Source of the DNA: Streptomyces sp. HNM0575
GTDB taxonomy: Bacteria; Actinomycetota; Actinomycetes; Streptomycetales; Streptomycetaceae
NCBI RefSeq assembly: GCF_012726265.1
Contig: NZ_JAASAG010000003.1
Coordinates: forward strand, 608,522 to 672,521
Direction of reading: 5' to 3'
Length of the DNA stretch: 64,000 nt
Shown here in pieces: positions 45,687 to 54,675 of the stretch. The position numbers and the translations under genes are program-made. Numbering within the stretch: position 1 is the stretch's first letter; each line of letters opens with the position of its first letter. The notes beneath the pieces were generated by a model. That model was given only the letters and a program-made list of their open reading frames with translations, ran no database searches and was not told the DNA's origin.

Positions 45687-46670
45687 ATGCCCCCCACGAA
45701 ACTCATAAGATCCGCCCTCGCCACCGTCGGCGCGGGAACGCTGATCGCCGCCGTAGCCCTGCCCGCCGCGTACGCGGGCGACGGCGGCGACGACTGGCAG
45801 TCCGCAGGCAAGGGCAAGACCTCCGGCATCAGCGGGATAGCCGTCTCCGGAACCGCAGGCGCGGCGGACGACGTGGACGCGATCGTCGTCCGCGACAACA
45901 AGGAACCCGACGAGAACCGCGTCGCCTCCGTCGCATACCGCGACGGCAAGGACCCGGACGTCGACCCCCTGGACTGGAAGGGCGGATCGCCGCCCAGCGA
46001 CCTGGAAGCGCTCGCCGCGGTGCCCGGTGAGAAGAACGGCTACCTGGCGGTGGCCAGTTCCGGCGAGGCCTTCCACCTGCAAGTGGCCGACGGCGAGGCG
46101 AAGGTCGTGGACACCTTCACCCTCCCCGCCGTCGAATTCGGCGACGAGATCGAGAACCTCGCGCTCGGCACGCCGTCGTCGTCCGCCGCAGCGGCACACG
46201 GCACTTCAGCACGTGAGGGGAAACTGGTCGCGGTGTGGGGGGACCGGGGCAAGGACGACCGTCCCGGCACGCTGCACGCCGCTCCGCTGTCCTTCGACTC
46301 GTCCGGCAAGAGCCACTTCGGAGACGTGCAGTCGGCGGAGGTACGGGCCCCCTACCCGACCGAGGACGTACGGCACGCCTCGGACACCGAGCTGACCGAG
46401 TCCGGTGCGCTCGTGGTGAGTTCGGCCTCCGACCCCGGTGACGACGGCCCCTTCGACTCGGCCGTCTACGCAGCAGGGCGCGTCTCGCTCGACGACTCCG
46501 GCGCGGTAGTCCTCTCCGTGGCCAAGGAGCCCGAGGTGCTGAAGAAGTTCGAGAAGCACAAGGTGGAGGCGCTCGCCTGCCTCCCCGGCTCCGACAAGGC
46601 CGTCCTCGGTACGGACGACGAGAACGACGGCGGCTCCCTGACCACGGCCGGGGGGCTTTGCGGCGGGTGA
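45687..46670 (+). CDS. Secreted protein of unknown function, phytase/esterase-like propeller
   Basis: Predicted 327-residue exported protein, ATG 45687 after GAAAGGGA. Signal peptide: KLIRSALATVGAGTLIAAVALPAAYA. The mature part has repeated short blades with SDLEALAAVPGEKNGYLAVA, EFGDEIENLALG and HKVEALACLPGSDKAVLGTDDENDGGSL. This EALA...GTDDEN pattern is like the 'esterase-like activity of phytase' propellers, but no catalytic set can be assigned. It ends with a Cys-containing tail (ACLPG, GGLCGG). Monocistronic, with a long hairpin downstream. Confidence 0.7.
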   Translation: MPPTKLIRSALATVGAGTLIAAVALPAAYAGDGGDDWQSAGKGKTSGISGIAVSGTAGAADDVDAIVVRDNKEPDENRVASVAYRDGKDPDVDPLDWKGGSPPSDLEALAAVPGEKNGYLAVASSGEAFHLQVADGEAKVVDTFTLPAVEFGDEIENLALGTPSSSAAAAHGTSAREGKLVAVWGDRGKDDRPGTLHAAPLSFDSSGKSHFGDVQSAEVRAPYPTEDVRHASDTELTESGALVVSSASDPGDDGPFDSAVYAAGRVSLDDSGAVVLSVAKEPEVLKKFEKHKVEALACLPGSDKAVLGTDDENDGGSLTTAGGLCGG

Positions 46671-46680
46671 AGCCGGACAG

Positions 46681-46726
46681 CCGGGGCGGGGCAGGGTGCG
46701 CACAGCACAGCCCGGCCCCGCCCCGG
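46681..46726. terminator. Hairpin between convergent propeller and hydroxylase genes
   Basis: CCGGGGCGGGGC (46681-46692) pairs with GCCCCGCCCCGG (46715-46726) over a 22-base loop, 10 bp past the + strand stop. Probable terminator; the long loop lowers confidence. Confidence 0.55.
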
Positions 46727-46827
46727 TGACGGCCTCGCGTGATCACACGCTGCTGATCGCGCGCTCCCGGCCACGCGCTTGCGGCCACGCGTCACCGGTC
46801 CCGCGTGACGGATCACTTGGCTCCCGC

Positions 46828-48954
46828 TCAGCCTCCCGCCGCCTTCAGCACACGGTCGGGCCGGATCGGCAGACTGCGCTGCCGCTCGCCCGTCGCATGC
46901 CACACGGCGTTGGCGATTGCCGCCGCGGCACCCACGATGCCGATCTCCCCGATGCCCTTGATGCCGACCGGGTCGTTCGGGTCCGGGTCGTCCACCCAGT
47001 CCGCCTCGATGCTCGGCACGTCGGCGTTCGAGGCGACGTGATAGCCCGCGAAATCGGCGCCGACGACACCGCCGGAGGCGCCGTCCCTGAGCGCTTCCTC
47101 ATGCAGCGCCATGGAGATGCCCCAGGTCATTCCGCCGAGGAACTGGCTGCGAGCCGTCAGCGGGTTGACGATGCGGCCCGCTGCGAAGATGCCGAGCATG
47201 CGCCGCACCCGTACCTCCCCGGTGGCGGGGTCCACGGTGACCTCGGCGAACTGCGCGCCGAACGAATGCCGTTCGGAGGCGGTGAGCGCACCGATGGCCT
47301 CGGAGGTGTCCGAACGGGCCGTGATGCCCTCCGGCGGGATGCTGCCGCCCAGGGCCAGCTGCTCCCGCAGATCCCGGGCGGCGATCGTCACCGCCCAGCC
47401 CCATGAGCGGGTGCCCATCGAGCCGCCGGCGATCATCGCCTGACCGAAGTCGCTGTCCCCGATCCGCACGTTCACCCGCTCGGTAGCCACATCGAGGGTC
47501 TCGGCGGCGATGAGCGTCAGTGCCGTACGGGCGCCGGTGCCGATGTCCGCCGCGGTGATCCGCACCGTGAACGTGCCGTCGGCCTCCGCCGTCACCGCCG
47601 CCGTGGACGGGATGGCGTTGGAGGGGAAGAAGGCGGCGGCGGTGCCGGTGCCCAGCAGACGGTGCCCCTCGCGGCGCACCCCGGGACGCGGATCGCGGTC
47701 CGCCCAGCCGAACCTGCGTGCGCCCTCCTCGAAGCAGGCGAGCAGATTGCGGCTGCTGAACGGCAGGCCGGAGAGCGGCCCGGCCTCTGGCTCGTTGCGG
47801 GCCCGCAACTCGATGGGATCGATGCCGCACTTCTCGGCCAGTTCGTCGAAGGCCGACTCCAGCGCGAACGAACCGGGCGCCTCGCCCGGCGCCCGCATGA
47901 ACGTCGGGCTCGGCACATCGAGCCGCACGATCCGGTTGGCCGTGTGGTGGGCGTCGGCGTCGTACAGCACCCGCCCCACCCCGGCGCTCGGCTCGACGAA
48001 CTCGTGCACGCTCGAAGTGAGGCTGAGGGAGTCGTGCTCCAGCGCCAGCAGCCGCCCGTCGGCGTCCGCTCCGAGCCGGACGCGCTGCGTCGTGGGGCTG
48101 CGGTAGCCGGTGAGCGAGAACATCTGCCGGCGGGTGAGGACGACGCGGACCGGACGCTGGAGCATCGTCGCGGCCATCACGGCGGCCACCTGGTGTGCGC
48201 GTATGCCCTTGGAGCCGAAGGCGCCGCCGACGTGCTCGGACCGCACCCGCACGGCGGACGGGTCGAGCGAGAAGAGCTGCGCCAGCTCGTTGACGACCCA
48301 CGCGCTGCCCTGGTTGGAGTCGAAGACCTCGAGACGGCCACCCTCCCAGCGGGCCGCCGCCGCGTGCGGCTCCATCGGGTTGTGGTGCTCCTCCGGCGTC
48401 GTGTACTCCTCGTCCACGAGCACGGCGGACGAGGCGAGTTGGGCCTCCAGGTCGCCCTTCTCCATCACCGCCGCACCCTGCGGGCCGTCGTGGGCGTAGG
48501 CGTCGGGGTGGCCGGCGGAGAACGCGATGTCGTGCGGCTCCTCCTCGTACTCCACGACCAGCGCCTCGGCGGCCTCCCTGGCCTCCTCCGGCGTCTCGGC
48601 CACGACGAGCGCCACCGGCCAGCCCCGGTGCGGCACGCGGTCGTTCTGGAAGACGGCGATGGTCGGGTCCGGAGCGCCGAGCATTCCGACGTAGTCGGTG
48701 TTCACGTGCGGGGCGTTGCCGTGGTGCAGCACGGCGAGCACGCCGGGCATCTCGAGCACGGGCCCGGTCTCCACGGAGCGGATGCGGCCGCGGGCGACCG
48801 TGGACAACGCCAGCCAGCCGTGCGCGAGTTCGGCGAACGGGATGTCTCCCGCGTACCGCGCCGCCCCGGTGATCTTCTCCAGGCCCTCCACACGGGTGTG
48901 CGAGGTGCCGTGCGCGCCCTTCGGGGACGTCGTTCCGGTCGTGACGGTCGTCAT
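46828..48954 (-). CDS. Molybdopterin-binding subunit of xanthine-dehydrogenase/PaoC-type hydroxylase
   Basis: Predicted 708-residue large subunit carrying the molybdenum cofactor. ATG 48954 overlaps the FAD-subunit stop (ATGA) with GAGGAGG upstream. Family stretches: KITGAARYAGDIPFAEL, SEHVGGAFGSKG, MRAPGEAPGSFALESAFDELAEK, ITAADIGTGARTAL and the C-terminal GIKGIGEIGIVGAAAAIANAV, which contains the catalytic-Glu motif. The sequence is nearer to YagR/PaoC (aldehyde oxidase) than to purine-specific XdhB. The substrate is an aldehyde or N-heterocycle; no purine or nicotinate genes are adjacent. Last gene of a three-gene operon controlled probably by the divergent TetR. Confidence 0.93.
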   Translation of the reverse strand: MTTVTTGTTSPKGAHGTSHTRVEGLEKITGAARYAGDIPFAELAHGWLALSTVARGRIRSVETGPVLEMPGVLAVLHHGNAPHVNTDYVGMLGAPDPTIAVFQNDRVPHRGWPVALVVAETPEEAREAAEALVVEYEEEPHDIAFSAGHPDAYAHDGPQGAAVMEKGDLEAQLASSAVLVDEEYTTPEEHHNPMEPHAAAARWEGGRLEVFDSNQGSAWVVNELAQLFSLDPSAVRVRSEHVGGAFGSKGIRAHQVAAVMAATMLQRPVRVVLTRRQMFSLTGYRSPTTQRVRLGADADGRLLALEHDSLSLTSSVHEFVEPSAGVGRVLYDADAHHTANRIVRLDVPSPTFMRAPGEAPGSFALESAFDELAEKCGIDPIELRARNEPEAGPLSGLPFSSRNLLACFEEGARRFGWADRDPRPGVRREGHRLLGTGTAAAFFPSNAIPSTAAVTAEADGTFTVRITAADIGTGARTALTLIAAETLDVATERVNVRIGDSDFGQAMIAGGSMGTRSWGWAVTIAARDLREQLALGGSIPPEGITARSDTSEAIGALTASERHSFGAQFAEVTVDPATGEVRVRRMLGIFAAGRIVNPLTARSQFLGGMTWGISMALHEEALRDGASGGVVGADFAGYHVASNADVPSIEADWVDDPDPNDPVGIKGIGEIGIVGAAAAIANAVWHATGERQRSLPIRPDRVLKAAGG

Positions 48955-49943
48955 CGGGCGGCCTCCTCGCCGAGTTCGGTCAGCACGGCCACCGCCAGAT
49001 TGCGCATCAGGGTCACCTTGTATCCGTTCTGTGGCAGCGGCGAGGCCTCCGCCAGCTCGGCGTCCGCGGCGGCGGCGAAGCTGCCGGCGTCCGCGGGAGC
49101 ACCGGTCAGCGCGCGCTCGGCCGTACGGGCACGCCACGGCCGGGACGCGACCGCCCCGAAGGCCAGGCGCACCTCTCGTACGGTGCCGCCCCGCACGTCG
49201 AGCGCGGCGGCGACCGAGCCGATCGCGAACGCGTACGAGGCGCGCTCACGCACCTTCCGGTAGCGCGAGAGCTCCGCGACCGGAGCGGGCGGCAGCGTCA
49301 CGCCGGTGATCAGCGCCCCGGACGGCAGCGCGGTCTCCAGATGCGGGGTCTCGCCCACGGGCGTGTAGAACTCGGCGAGCGGCAACTCGCCCGTGCCTTC
49401 CGCCGTTTCATAGGAGACGACCGCGTCGAAGGCCGCGAGCGCCACGCCCATGTCCGACGGGTGCACGGCCACACAGCGATCGGACGCGCCCAGGATCGCG
49501 TGATTGTGGTGCTCGCCCTCTATGGCGGGGCAACCGCTGCCGGGGTCACGCTTGTTGCACGGCTGGGTGACGTCGGCGAAGTAGCCGCAGCGGGTGCGCT
49601 GGAGCAGGTTCCCGCCGACCGTGGCCATGTTGCGCAGCTGCCCCGAGGCTCCGGCGAGCACGGCCTGCGCCAGCGCCGGATACCGGCGCCGGACCTCGGG
49701 GTGGGCGGCCAGGTCGCTGTTGGTGACGGTCGCACCGATGCGCAGACCGCCGTCCGCGGTCGGTTCGATCCGCCCGAGCGGCAGCCCCGTGACGTCGACG
49801 AGCCGGGCGGGCCGCTCGACGCCGGTCTTCATCAGGTCGACGAGGTTGGTGCCGCCGCCGAGGAAGCGCGCGTCGGGGTCGGCGCCGAGCTGGGCGACCG
49901 CTCCGGAGACGTCGGCGGCACGCCGATATCCGAACTCCCTCAT
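48951..49943 (-). CDS. FAD-binding subunit with extra [4Fe-4S] cluster, PaoB-like
   Basis: Predicted 330-residue FAD subunit of the molybdenum hydroxylase. ATG 49943 overlaps the upstream stop (ATGA) behind AAGGAGG. FAD motifs: ARFLGGGTNLVDLMK and QLRNMATVGGNLLQRTRC. Four cysteines, Cys119, Cys129, Cys138 and Cys157, lie in an insertion (RTRCGYFADVTQPCNKR, then DPGSGCPAIEG and DRCVAV). That arrangement matches the extra [4Fe-4S] cluster of PaoB-type aldehyde oxidases and is absent in ordinary xanthine dehydrogenase. Electrons flow from molybdenum through the 2Fe-2S subunit to this FAD. Confidence 0.93.
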   Translation of the reverse strand: MREFGYRRAADVSGAVAQLGADPDARFLGGGTNLVDLMKTGVERPARLVDVTGLPLGRIEPTADGGLRIGATVTNSDLAAHPEVRRRYPALAQAVLAGASGQLRNMATVGGNLLQRTRCGYFADVTQPCNKRDPGSGCPAIEGEHHNHAILGASDRCVAVHPSDMGVALAAFDAVVSYETAEGTGELPLAEFYTPVGETPHLETALPSGALITGVTLPPAPVAELSRYRKVRERASYAFAIGSVAAALDVRGGTVREVRLAFGAVASRPWRARTAERALTGAPADAGSFAAAADAELAEASPLPQNGYKVTLMRNLAVAVLTELGEEAAR

Positions 49944-50554
49944 GCCAGCGCCTCCTTGGAGCCGTGCGCGGCCGCGTGGCCGGCAGACGGTCCGCCCGTA
50001 GTGCCTGCCGGGCTCCCGGCCCTCTCCACGACCCCGGCCGCCTGGGCGACGGCCTCTACGATCTGCACATACGCGCCGCAGCGGCACAGATTCCCGCTCA
50101 TGCGCTCCCGTATCTCCTCCGGGGTCAGCTCCGGCGGTGCCGCTTCGGCCCGTACGTCGCCGGTCACGGCGCTCGGCCAGCCCGCGGCATGCTCCTCGAT
50201 CATGGCCACGGCCGAACAGATCTGTCCCGGTGTGCAGTAGCCGCACTGGTAGCCGTCGAGGTCGAGGAACGCCTCCTGCACCGGATGCAGCCGCCCGGCG
50301 TCTGCCACTCCTTCGATGGTGACGATCTCCCGGCCCTCGGCGGCCACCGCGAGCTGAAGGCAGGAGACCGCCCGGCGCCCGTCGAGCATGACCGTGCAGG
50401 CACCGCACTGTCCCTGGTCGCAGCCCTTCTTGGTGCCCGTCAGGTCGAGCCGCTCGCGCAGTGCGTCGAGCAGGGTGGTGCGGTGGTCGACGGACAGCGT
50501 GTGCTTCTCGCCGTTGATCTTCAAGGTGATGGCGCTGGACGTCGATTGGTCCAT
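49940..50554 (-). CDS. 2Fe-2S subunit of molybdenum hydroxylase
   Basis: Predicted 204-residue iron-sulfur subunit, ATG 50554 behind AAGAAGG; a longer frame upstream is not supported. The N-terminal plant-type cluster uses Cys45, Cys50, Cys53 and Cys65 (GCDQGQCGACTV). The C-terminal cluster uses Cys104, Cys107, Cys157 and Cys159 (QCGYCTPGQ, NLCRCGAY). No Tat signal is visible, unlike E. coli PaoA, so the enzyme is probably cytoplasmic. First gene of the operon; promoter region shared with the TetR gene. Confidence 0.94.
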   Translation of the reverse strand: MDQSTSSAITLKINGEKHTLSVDHRTTLLDALRERLDLTGTKKGCDQGQCGACTVMLDGRRAVSCLQLAVAAEGREIVTIEGVADAGRLHPVQEAFLDLDGYQCGYCTPGQICSAVAMIEEHAAGWPSAVTGDVRAEAAPPELTPEEIRERMSGNLCRCGAYVQIVEAVAQAAGVVERAGSPAGTTGGPSAGHAAAHGSKEALA

Positions 50555-50728
50555 GCTCAGCCTTCTTTCGCGTATCGATGCGCGTCGGGGGCGTCCGGTG
50601 GGCAGGGGACGGGCCGGGGCACCGGGCCGCACCGGTGTACGGCCGTATGCGACGACGGCGGCTCCCAGGACTTACTGGACGGGGGAGGGGAGCCGGGCCG
50701 GACGCGGCCCCGCTATGGTGGACGTAAC

Positions 50729-50771
50729 CGGACGCCTGTCCGTTACGGGGAACGTACCGGACAGTTGTCCG
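50729..50771. promoter_or_regulatory. Paired palindromes, candidate TetR operators
   Basis: CGGACG-CC-TGTCCG (50729-50742) and CGGACA-GT-TGTCCG (50758-50771) lie 29 bp apart, just upstream of the TetR start and facing the hydroxylase operon. The second is a perfect 6-bp-arm palindrome; the first has one mismatch. This is a typical TetR operator layout; consensus CCGGACRNNTGTCCG. Confidence 0.7.
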
Positions 50772-50821
50772 CTTTGGCAAGGCCGGGGTGGGTTACGGAC
50801 ACGACCCCGCGAGGAGGACGA

Positions 50822-51400
50822 GTGCAGCAGAAGAAGGAGGCGTCTCTGCGCTCGGACGCACTACGGAACCGCGAGCGCATCCTCGATGTGGCCCTGGCGG
50901 AGCTGACGTGCTCCACGGACGTTCCGCTGAGCGCGATCGCCAGGAAGGCCGGCGTCGGGCAGGCCACGTTCTACCGCAACTTCCCCAGCCGCGAGGCGCT
51001 GGTGCTGGAGGTCTACCGGCACGAGACGCAGCAAGTCGCCGACGCCGCCGCCCAGTTGCTCAGGACGCGCGAACCGGAGCGCGCCCTGCGGGAGTGGATG
51101 GACCGCCTCGCCCAGTTCGCCATGGCCAAGGCCGGACTGGCCGACGCGATCCGCCAGGCCACCAGCGCGCCCGGAAGCGCGGCGAAGCCGGGCCACCAGC
51201 CGGTCACGCGTGCCGCCGAACTCCTGCTGCACGCCAACGAGGAGGCCGGCACCATCCGCCCCGGAGTCACGGCGGACGACTTCCTCCTCGCGATCGCGGG
51301 CCTGTGGCAGATCGATCCGCACGGCGACTGGCAGCCCCGTGTCAGCCGGCTCCTCGACCTGGTGATGGACGGCCTGCGCGCGGGCGCGCCGGGGCGCTGA
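50822..51400 (+). CDS. TetR-family regulator of the molybdenum hydroxylase operon
   Basis: Predicted 192-residue repressor. GTG 50822 follows GAGGAGGACGA. The helix-turn-helix covers ~12-60 (RERILDVALAELTCSTDVPL, then IARKAGVGQATFYRNFPSRE). The C-terminal ligand-binding part is helical (LREWMDRLAQFAMAKAGLADA). Two near-identical palindromes upstream are its probable operators, so it should repress itself and the divergent PaoABC-like operon. The inducer may be the hydroxylase's aldehyde or heterocycle substrate. Confidence 0.92.
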   Translation: MQQKKEASLRSDALRNRERILDVALAELTCSTDVPLSAIARKAGVGQATFYRNFPSREALVLEVYRHETQQVADAAAQLLRTREPERALREWMDRLAQFAMAKAGLADAIRQATSAPGSAAKPGHQPVTRAAELLLHANEEAGTIRPGVTADDFLLAIAGLWQIDPHGDWQPRVSRLLDLVMDGLRAGAPGR

Positions 51401-51636
51401 AGGCGTCGCGGGCGGAAGGCGGCGCGCGCGGAACATGCGAAGCGTCCCCGAACATGTCGTGCCGCGACGGGAGTTGGCCGGCCGCCGCGCACACGCGCGG
51501 GCCGCTGTGCGTCCGCGGCCACCGGGACCGGAGGATGAGGCGGGCGGCCGCGGATCCTCCCGGCGGTCGACGCGGCGCCGCAACTCCCGTGCGTACCCTG
51601 CTGATCCAGAGAATCGACCGGCAACCGGGGGCTCAC

Positions 51637-52002
51637 ATGGCGCTGTTCGGGAACGCGCACACCATCGACACGTCCACCGCGCAGCGGGACTACGCGCGTC
51701 TGCTGGGCCGGAACGAGCAGGTGCACGCCGCGTTCCTGCTGATACGCGACACCATGCTCTTCACCGACCGGCGGCTGATCCTCGTCGACAAGCAGGGCAT
51801 GACCGGCAAGAAGGTGGAGTACCACTCGGTCCCGTACCGGAGCATCACGCACTTCTCGGTCGAGACGGCGGGGACCTTCGACCTCGACGCGGAGCTGAAC
51901 ATCTGGATCTCCAGCGATCCCACTCCCATTCAGAAGACCTTCACCAAGGGCGTCGACATCTACGAAGTCCAGGCCGTGCTCACGGAGTTCGTCGCGCGCT
52001 GA
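51637..52002 (+). CDS. Bacterial PH-domain protein
   Basis: Predicted 121-residue protein consisting of one bacterial pleckstrin-homology-like domain: LLIRDTMLFTDRRLILVDKQGMTGKKVEYHSVPYRSITHFSVETAG (read in segments), with an end helix VYEVQ-like region (DIYEVQAVLTEFVAR). ATG 51637 has only a weak GGGGG site. No signal or membrane segment. The family is widespread and of unknown function, possibly in membrane stress. Alone between TetR and P450 genes. Confidence 0.85.
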   Translation: MALFGNAHTIDTSTAQRDYARLLGRNEQVHAAFLLIRDTMLFTDRRLILVDKQGMTGKKVEYHSVPYRSITHFSVETAGTFDLDAELNIWISSDPTPIQKTFTKGVDIYEVQAVLTEFVAR

Positions 52003-52166
52003 CCCCGGGGCACGCCGACGGGCCTCGCGCGCCTCGCGCGCCCCGGCGGCATGTACGGCTGCGCACCCCTTCGGCCTGAACCGGCCCTGTGCGGGAGGCA
52101 GCCGGGCCCATAGCGTGTTTCCGCAACGGCTTCAGGCCCGCCGCCGAACGAAGCGAGGTACGTCCC

Positions 52167-53385
52167 GTGCCCACCGCCGCGGAAGCGCCCGACATCCTCT
52201 CCCCGCAGTTCGCAGCCGACCCCTACTCCGCCTACCGGGTCCTGCGTGAGGAGTTCCCGCTGCTGTGGCACGAGGCCACCGGCAGCTACATCGTCTCCCG
52301 CTACGAGGACGTCGAACGCGCCTTCCGCGACGAGGCGTTCACCACCCGGAACTACGACTGGCAGCTGGAGCCGGTGCACGGGCGGACCCTGGTGCAGATG
52401 AGCGGCCGGGAGCACGCGGCGCACCGCGCTCTGGTCGCGCCCGCCTTCCGCGGCAGGATGCTGGAGGAGAAGTTCCTGCCGGTGATCGAGCAGAACGCGC
52501 GCGACCTCATCGAACCGTTACGCGGCACCGGCACCGCCGACCTCGTCGAGGACTTCGCCACCCATTTCCCGATCAACGTGATCGTCGACATGCTGGGCCT
52601 CGACAAGTCCGAGCACCCGCGGTTCCACCACTGGTACACCGCCATCGTCGCCTACTTCAGCAATCTCTCCCAGGACCCGGAGATCACCGAGGCCGGGCAC
52701 CGCACGCGCGACGAACTGGCCGCCTACATGATCCCCGTCATACGGGAGCGCCGGGAGAATCCCCGTGGCGATCTGCTCTCCACGCTGTGCACCGTTGAGG
52801 TCGACGGCACGGCGATGACGGACGAGGACATCAAGGCCTTCATCAGCATCCTGTTCGCCGCCGGGGGCGAGACCACCGACAAGGCGATCTCCGGCCTGCT
52901 CGGCAACCTGCTTCGCCATCCGGAGCAGTTGGCGGCCGTACGGGAGGACCGCGGGCTGATAGCGCAGGCCCTCGCGGAGACGCTGCGCTGGACGCCTCCC
53001 GTCCACATGATCATCCGGGAGACGGACGCCGACGTCGAACTGTCCGGCGGCACCGTCCCGGCGGGCTCCACCGTCAACTGCCTCATCGGCGCGGCCAATC
53101 GGGACGCCACCCGCTTCGCGGAACCGGACTCCTTCGACATCTTCCGCACGGACCTGCCCGCGACGACCGCCTTCTCCGCGGCGGGCCCGGCACCTGGCGT
53201 TCGCACTGGGACGGCACTTCTGCGTGGGCGCGCTGCTCGCCAAGACGGAGGTGGAGGTGGGCGTCGGCCGGCTGCTGGACGCCATGCCCGGTCTGACGTT
53301 GCGAGAGCACTGCACGCCGGTGGAGCGCGGGGTCTTCACGCGGGGACTGGAGGCCCTGCCGGTGCGCTTCACACCGTCCGCGTAG
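52167..53385 (+). pseudogene. Cytochrome P450 gene with single-base frameshift
   Basis: Encodes a P450 of about 405 residues if one base is ignored. GTG 52167 follows GAGG. The N-terminal ~85% is intact: DPYSAYRVLREEFPLLWHE, FAAGGETTDKAISGLL (I-helix acidic/Thr motif), ETLRWTPPVHMIIRET (ExxR). After AFSAA near 53184 the frame is lost by an extra G in GCGGGCCC. The next frame continues exactly where expected with RHLAFALGRHFCVGALLAKTE, which contains the haem-ligand Cys, and ends at TAG 53383-53385. The unshifted frame would replace the haem-binding loop with nonsense, so the protein would be inactive. Recent mutation or a sequencing error are both possible. No ferredoxin gene nearby. Confidence 0.85.
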
Positions 53386-53520
53386 CGGGCCTGTCGCACC
53401 GTCCGCGTAGCAGGCCGGCGGGCCCCGGCGGGTGCACGGCCGTGCGGGCGGGCGGGCGCACGTCGTCAACTCCGCCTGGATCAGGGCGCGTCGACCGGTC
53501 TCGTCCCTCCCCGGCGTCCG

Positions 53521-54321
53521 TCAGCTCGGACCCTTGCGCCCCAGGAGATGGAAGACGCGGCTGAGCCGCCGGTAAGGATCGCGCCGAGCCGCTTCGAACT
53601 CGACCCTGGCAGCGGCCTCCAGCTGCTTCGCATCGCCCGGGTCCAGCTCGGCTCCGCCGAAGCCGAGCCAGTCGACGAACAGCCACACCCCGTACCACTC
53701 CAGCGGCTCCACGCCGCGGTCGCGCAGAAGCCCGCCGAGCTCCTCCACCGTGTCGGCGCGCACAGGCACGCCCAGCACCCCGATCTCGCTCCTGGCGTCG
53801 AACGCCTCCAGGGCGTCCTCCCAGCGCTGTTCCAGCGCCGGGCGCACCGCCATCGCGTCGGCGTTGCCGGCCAGGATCGAGACCACGCCACCTGGGGCTG
53901 CGCACCGGCACAGCTGGTCGAGCAACGGCTCGGGCTGCTCCAGGTATCCGATCACGCCGTGGCACAGCACGGCGTCGAACTGCCGCCCGTTCACCGCCTC
54001 TTGGGCGTGCTCGCCGTCGGCCTGCACGAGCGTGACCCGCCGCCGGACCTCTTCCGGCAGCCGTTCGATCCGCTCCCGGGCCTTGCCCAGCATCGACTGC
54101 GACGGCTCGAGCAACGTCACCTCGTAGCCGGCCCGGGCCAGTGGAAACGACTGATGACCCGCGCCGCCCCCGACGTCGAGCACCTGCGCCGGAGTCGCGG
54201 GCAGATGCTCCAGCAGTTGCCGGTGCATCACATAGGTGCGCACGCGCCCCTTCACCGAGGCGTAGGCGTCGTCGGCGAACTGGTCGGCCAGATCGGCCCA
54301 GGTGTCGGTGTCCTCGTCCAC
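53521..54321 (-). CDS. Class I SAM-dependent methyltransferase
   Basis: Predicted 266-residue cytoplasmic methyltransferase, GTG 54321. SAM-binding motif QVLDVGGGAGHQSFPLARAG (~residue 47), then VTLLEPSQSMLGKARERI, and FDAVLCHGVIGYLEQPEPLL (motif IV). It resembles UbiE/CmoA-type and small-molecule methyltransferases; the acceptor cannot be inferred. Convergent with the P450 gene, 135 bp away, and divergent from the secretion-like operon at 54676. Confidence 0.87.
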   Translation of the reverse strand: MDEDTDTWADLADQFADDAYASVKGRVRTYVMHRQLLEHLPATPAQVLDVGGGAGHQSFPLARAGYEVTLLEPSQSMLGKARERIERLPEEVRRRVTLVQADGEHAQEAVNGRQFDAVLCHGVIGYLEQPEPLLDQLCRCAAPGGVVSILAGNADAMAVRPALEQRWEDALEAFDARSEIGVLGVPVRADTVEELGGLLRDRGVEPLEWYGVWLFVDWLGFGGAELDPGDAKQLEAAARVEFEAARRDPYRRLSRVFHLLGRKGPS

Positions 54322-54675
54322 GGCGTCAAGTTACCAGCGGGCGTTGTGAACGGGCTTCCTTCCTCCGGCCTCTGAGCTTCCATCCCGCCTGTGAGCCGGT
54401 GCGATACGGGGTGAGGACGGCGTGGACGAGACGGGGCGATTCAGTGGCTCTCTTCGGGTGCGAGTGCGGTGCCCAAGGTCTAGTGTGTTCTGCTCAGCCT
54501 CGGCGGTTCGGGAGGGACGACGGCACAGGGGCCACGCCATCGCTGGTCCGGCCGGGGTCACCAGGGGGCTTCGTCGCGCTCGCGCGTCGGCCGCAGGACC
54601 CGTGGATGACTCGCGGCCCGCTGTCCGGCCACTCCCACCCGGGACCTGCCGGCGACGACAACGGGGAGAGGACGC
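54322..54675. promoter_or_regulatory. Divergent intergenic region
   Basis: This 354-bp gap lies between the methyltransferase and the type-VII-like operon. It has no supported gene. A TAGTGT sequence at 54481-54486 is a possible -10 element for the + strand operon; a matching -35 is not clear. GGAGAGG precedes the + strand start. Confidence 0.35.

Noticed and set aside
53184..53184. Programmed ribosomal frameshift in the P450 gene.
   Set aside because: No known P450 uses one, no heptameric slippery site or downstream structure is evident, and a single extra G in a G-run is a simpler explanation.
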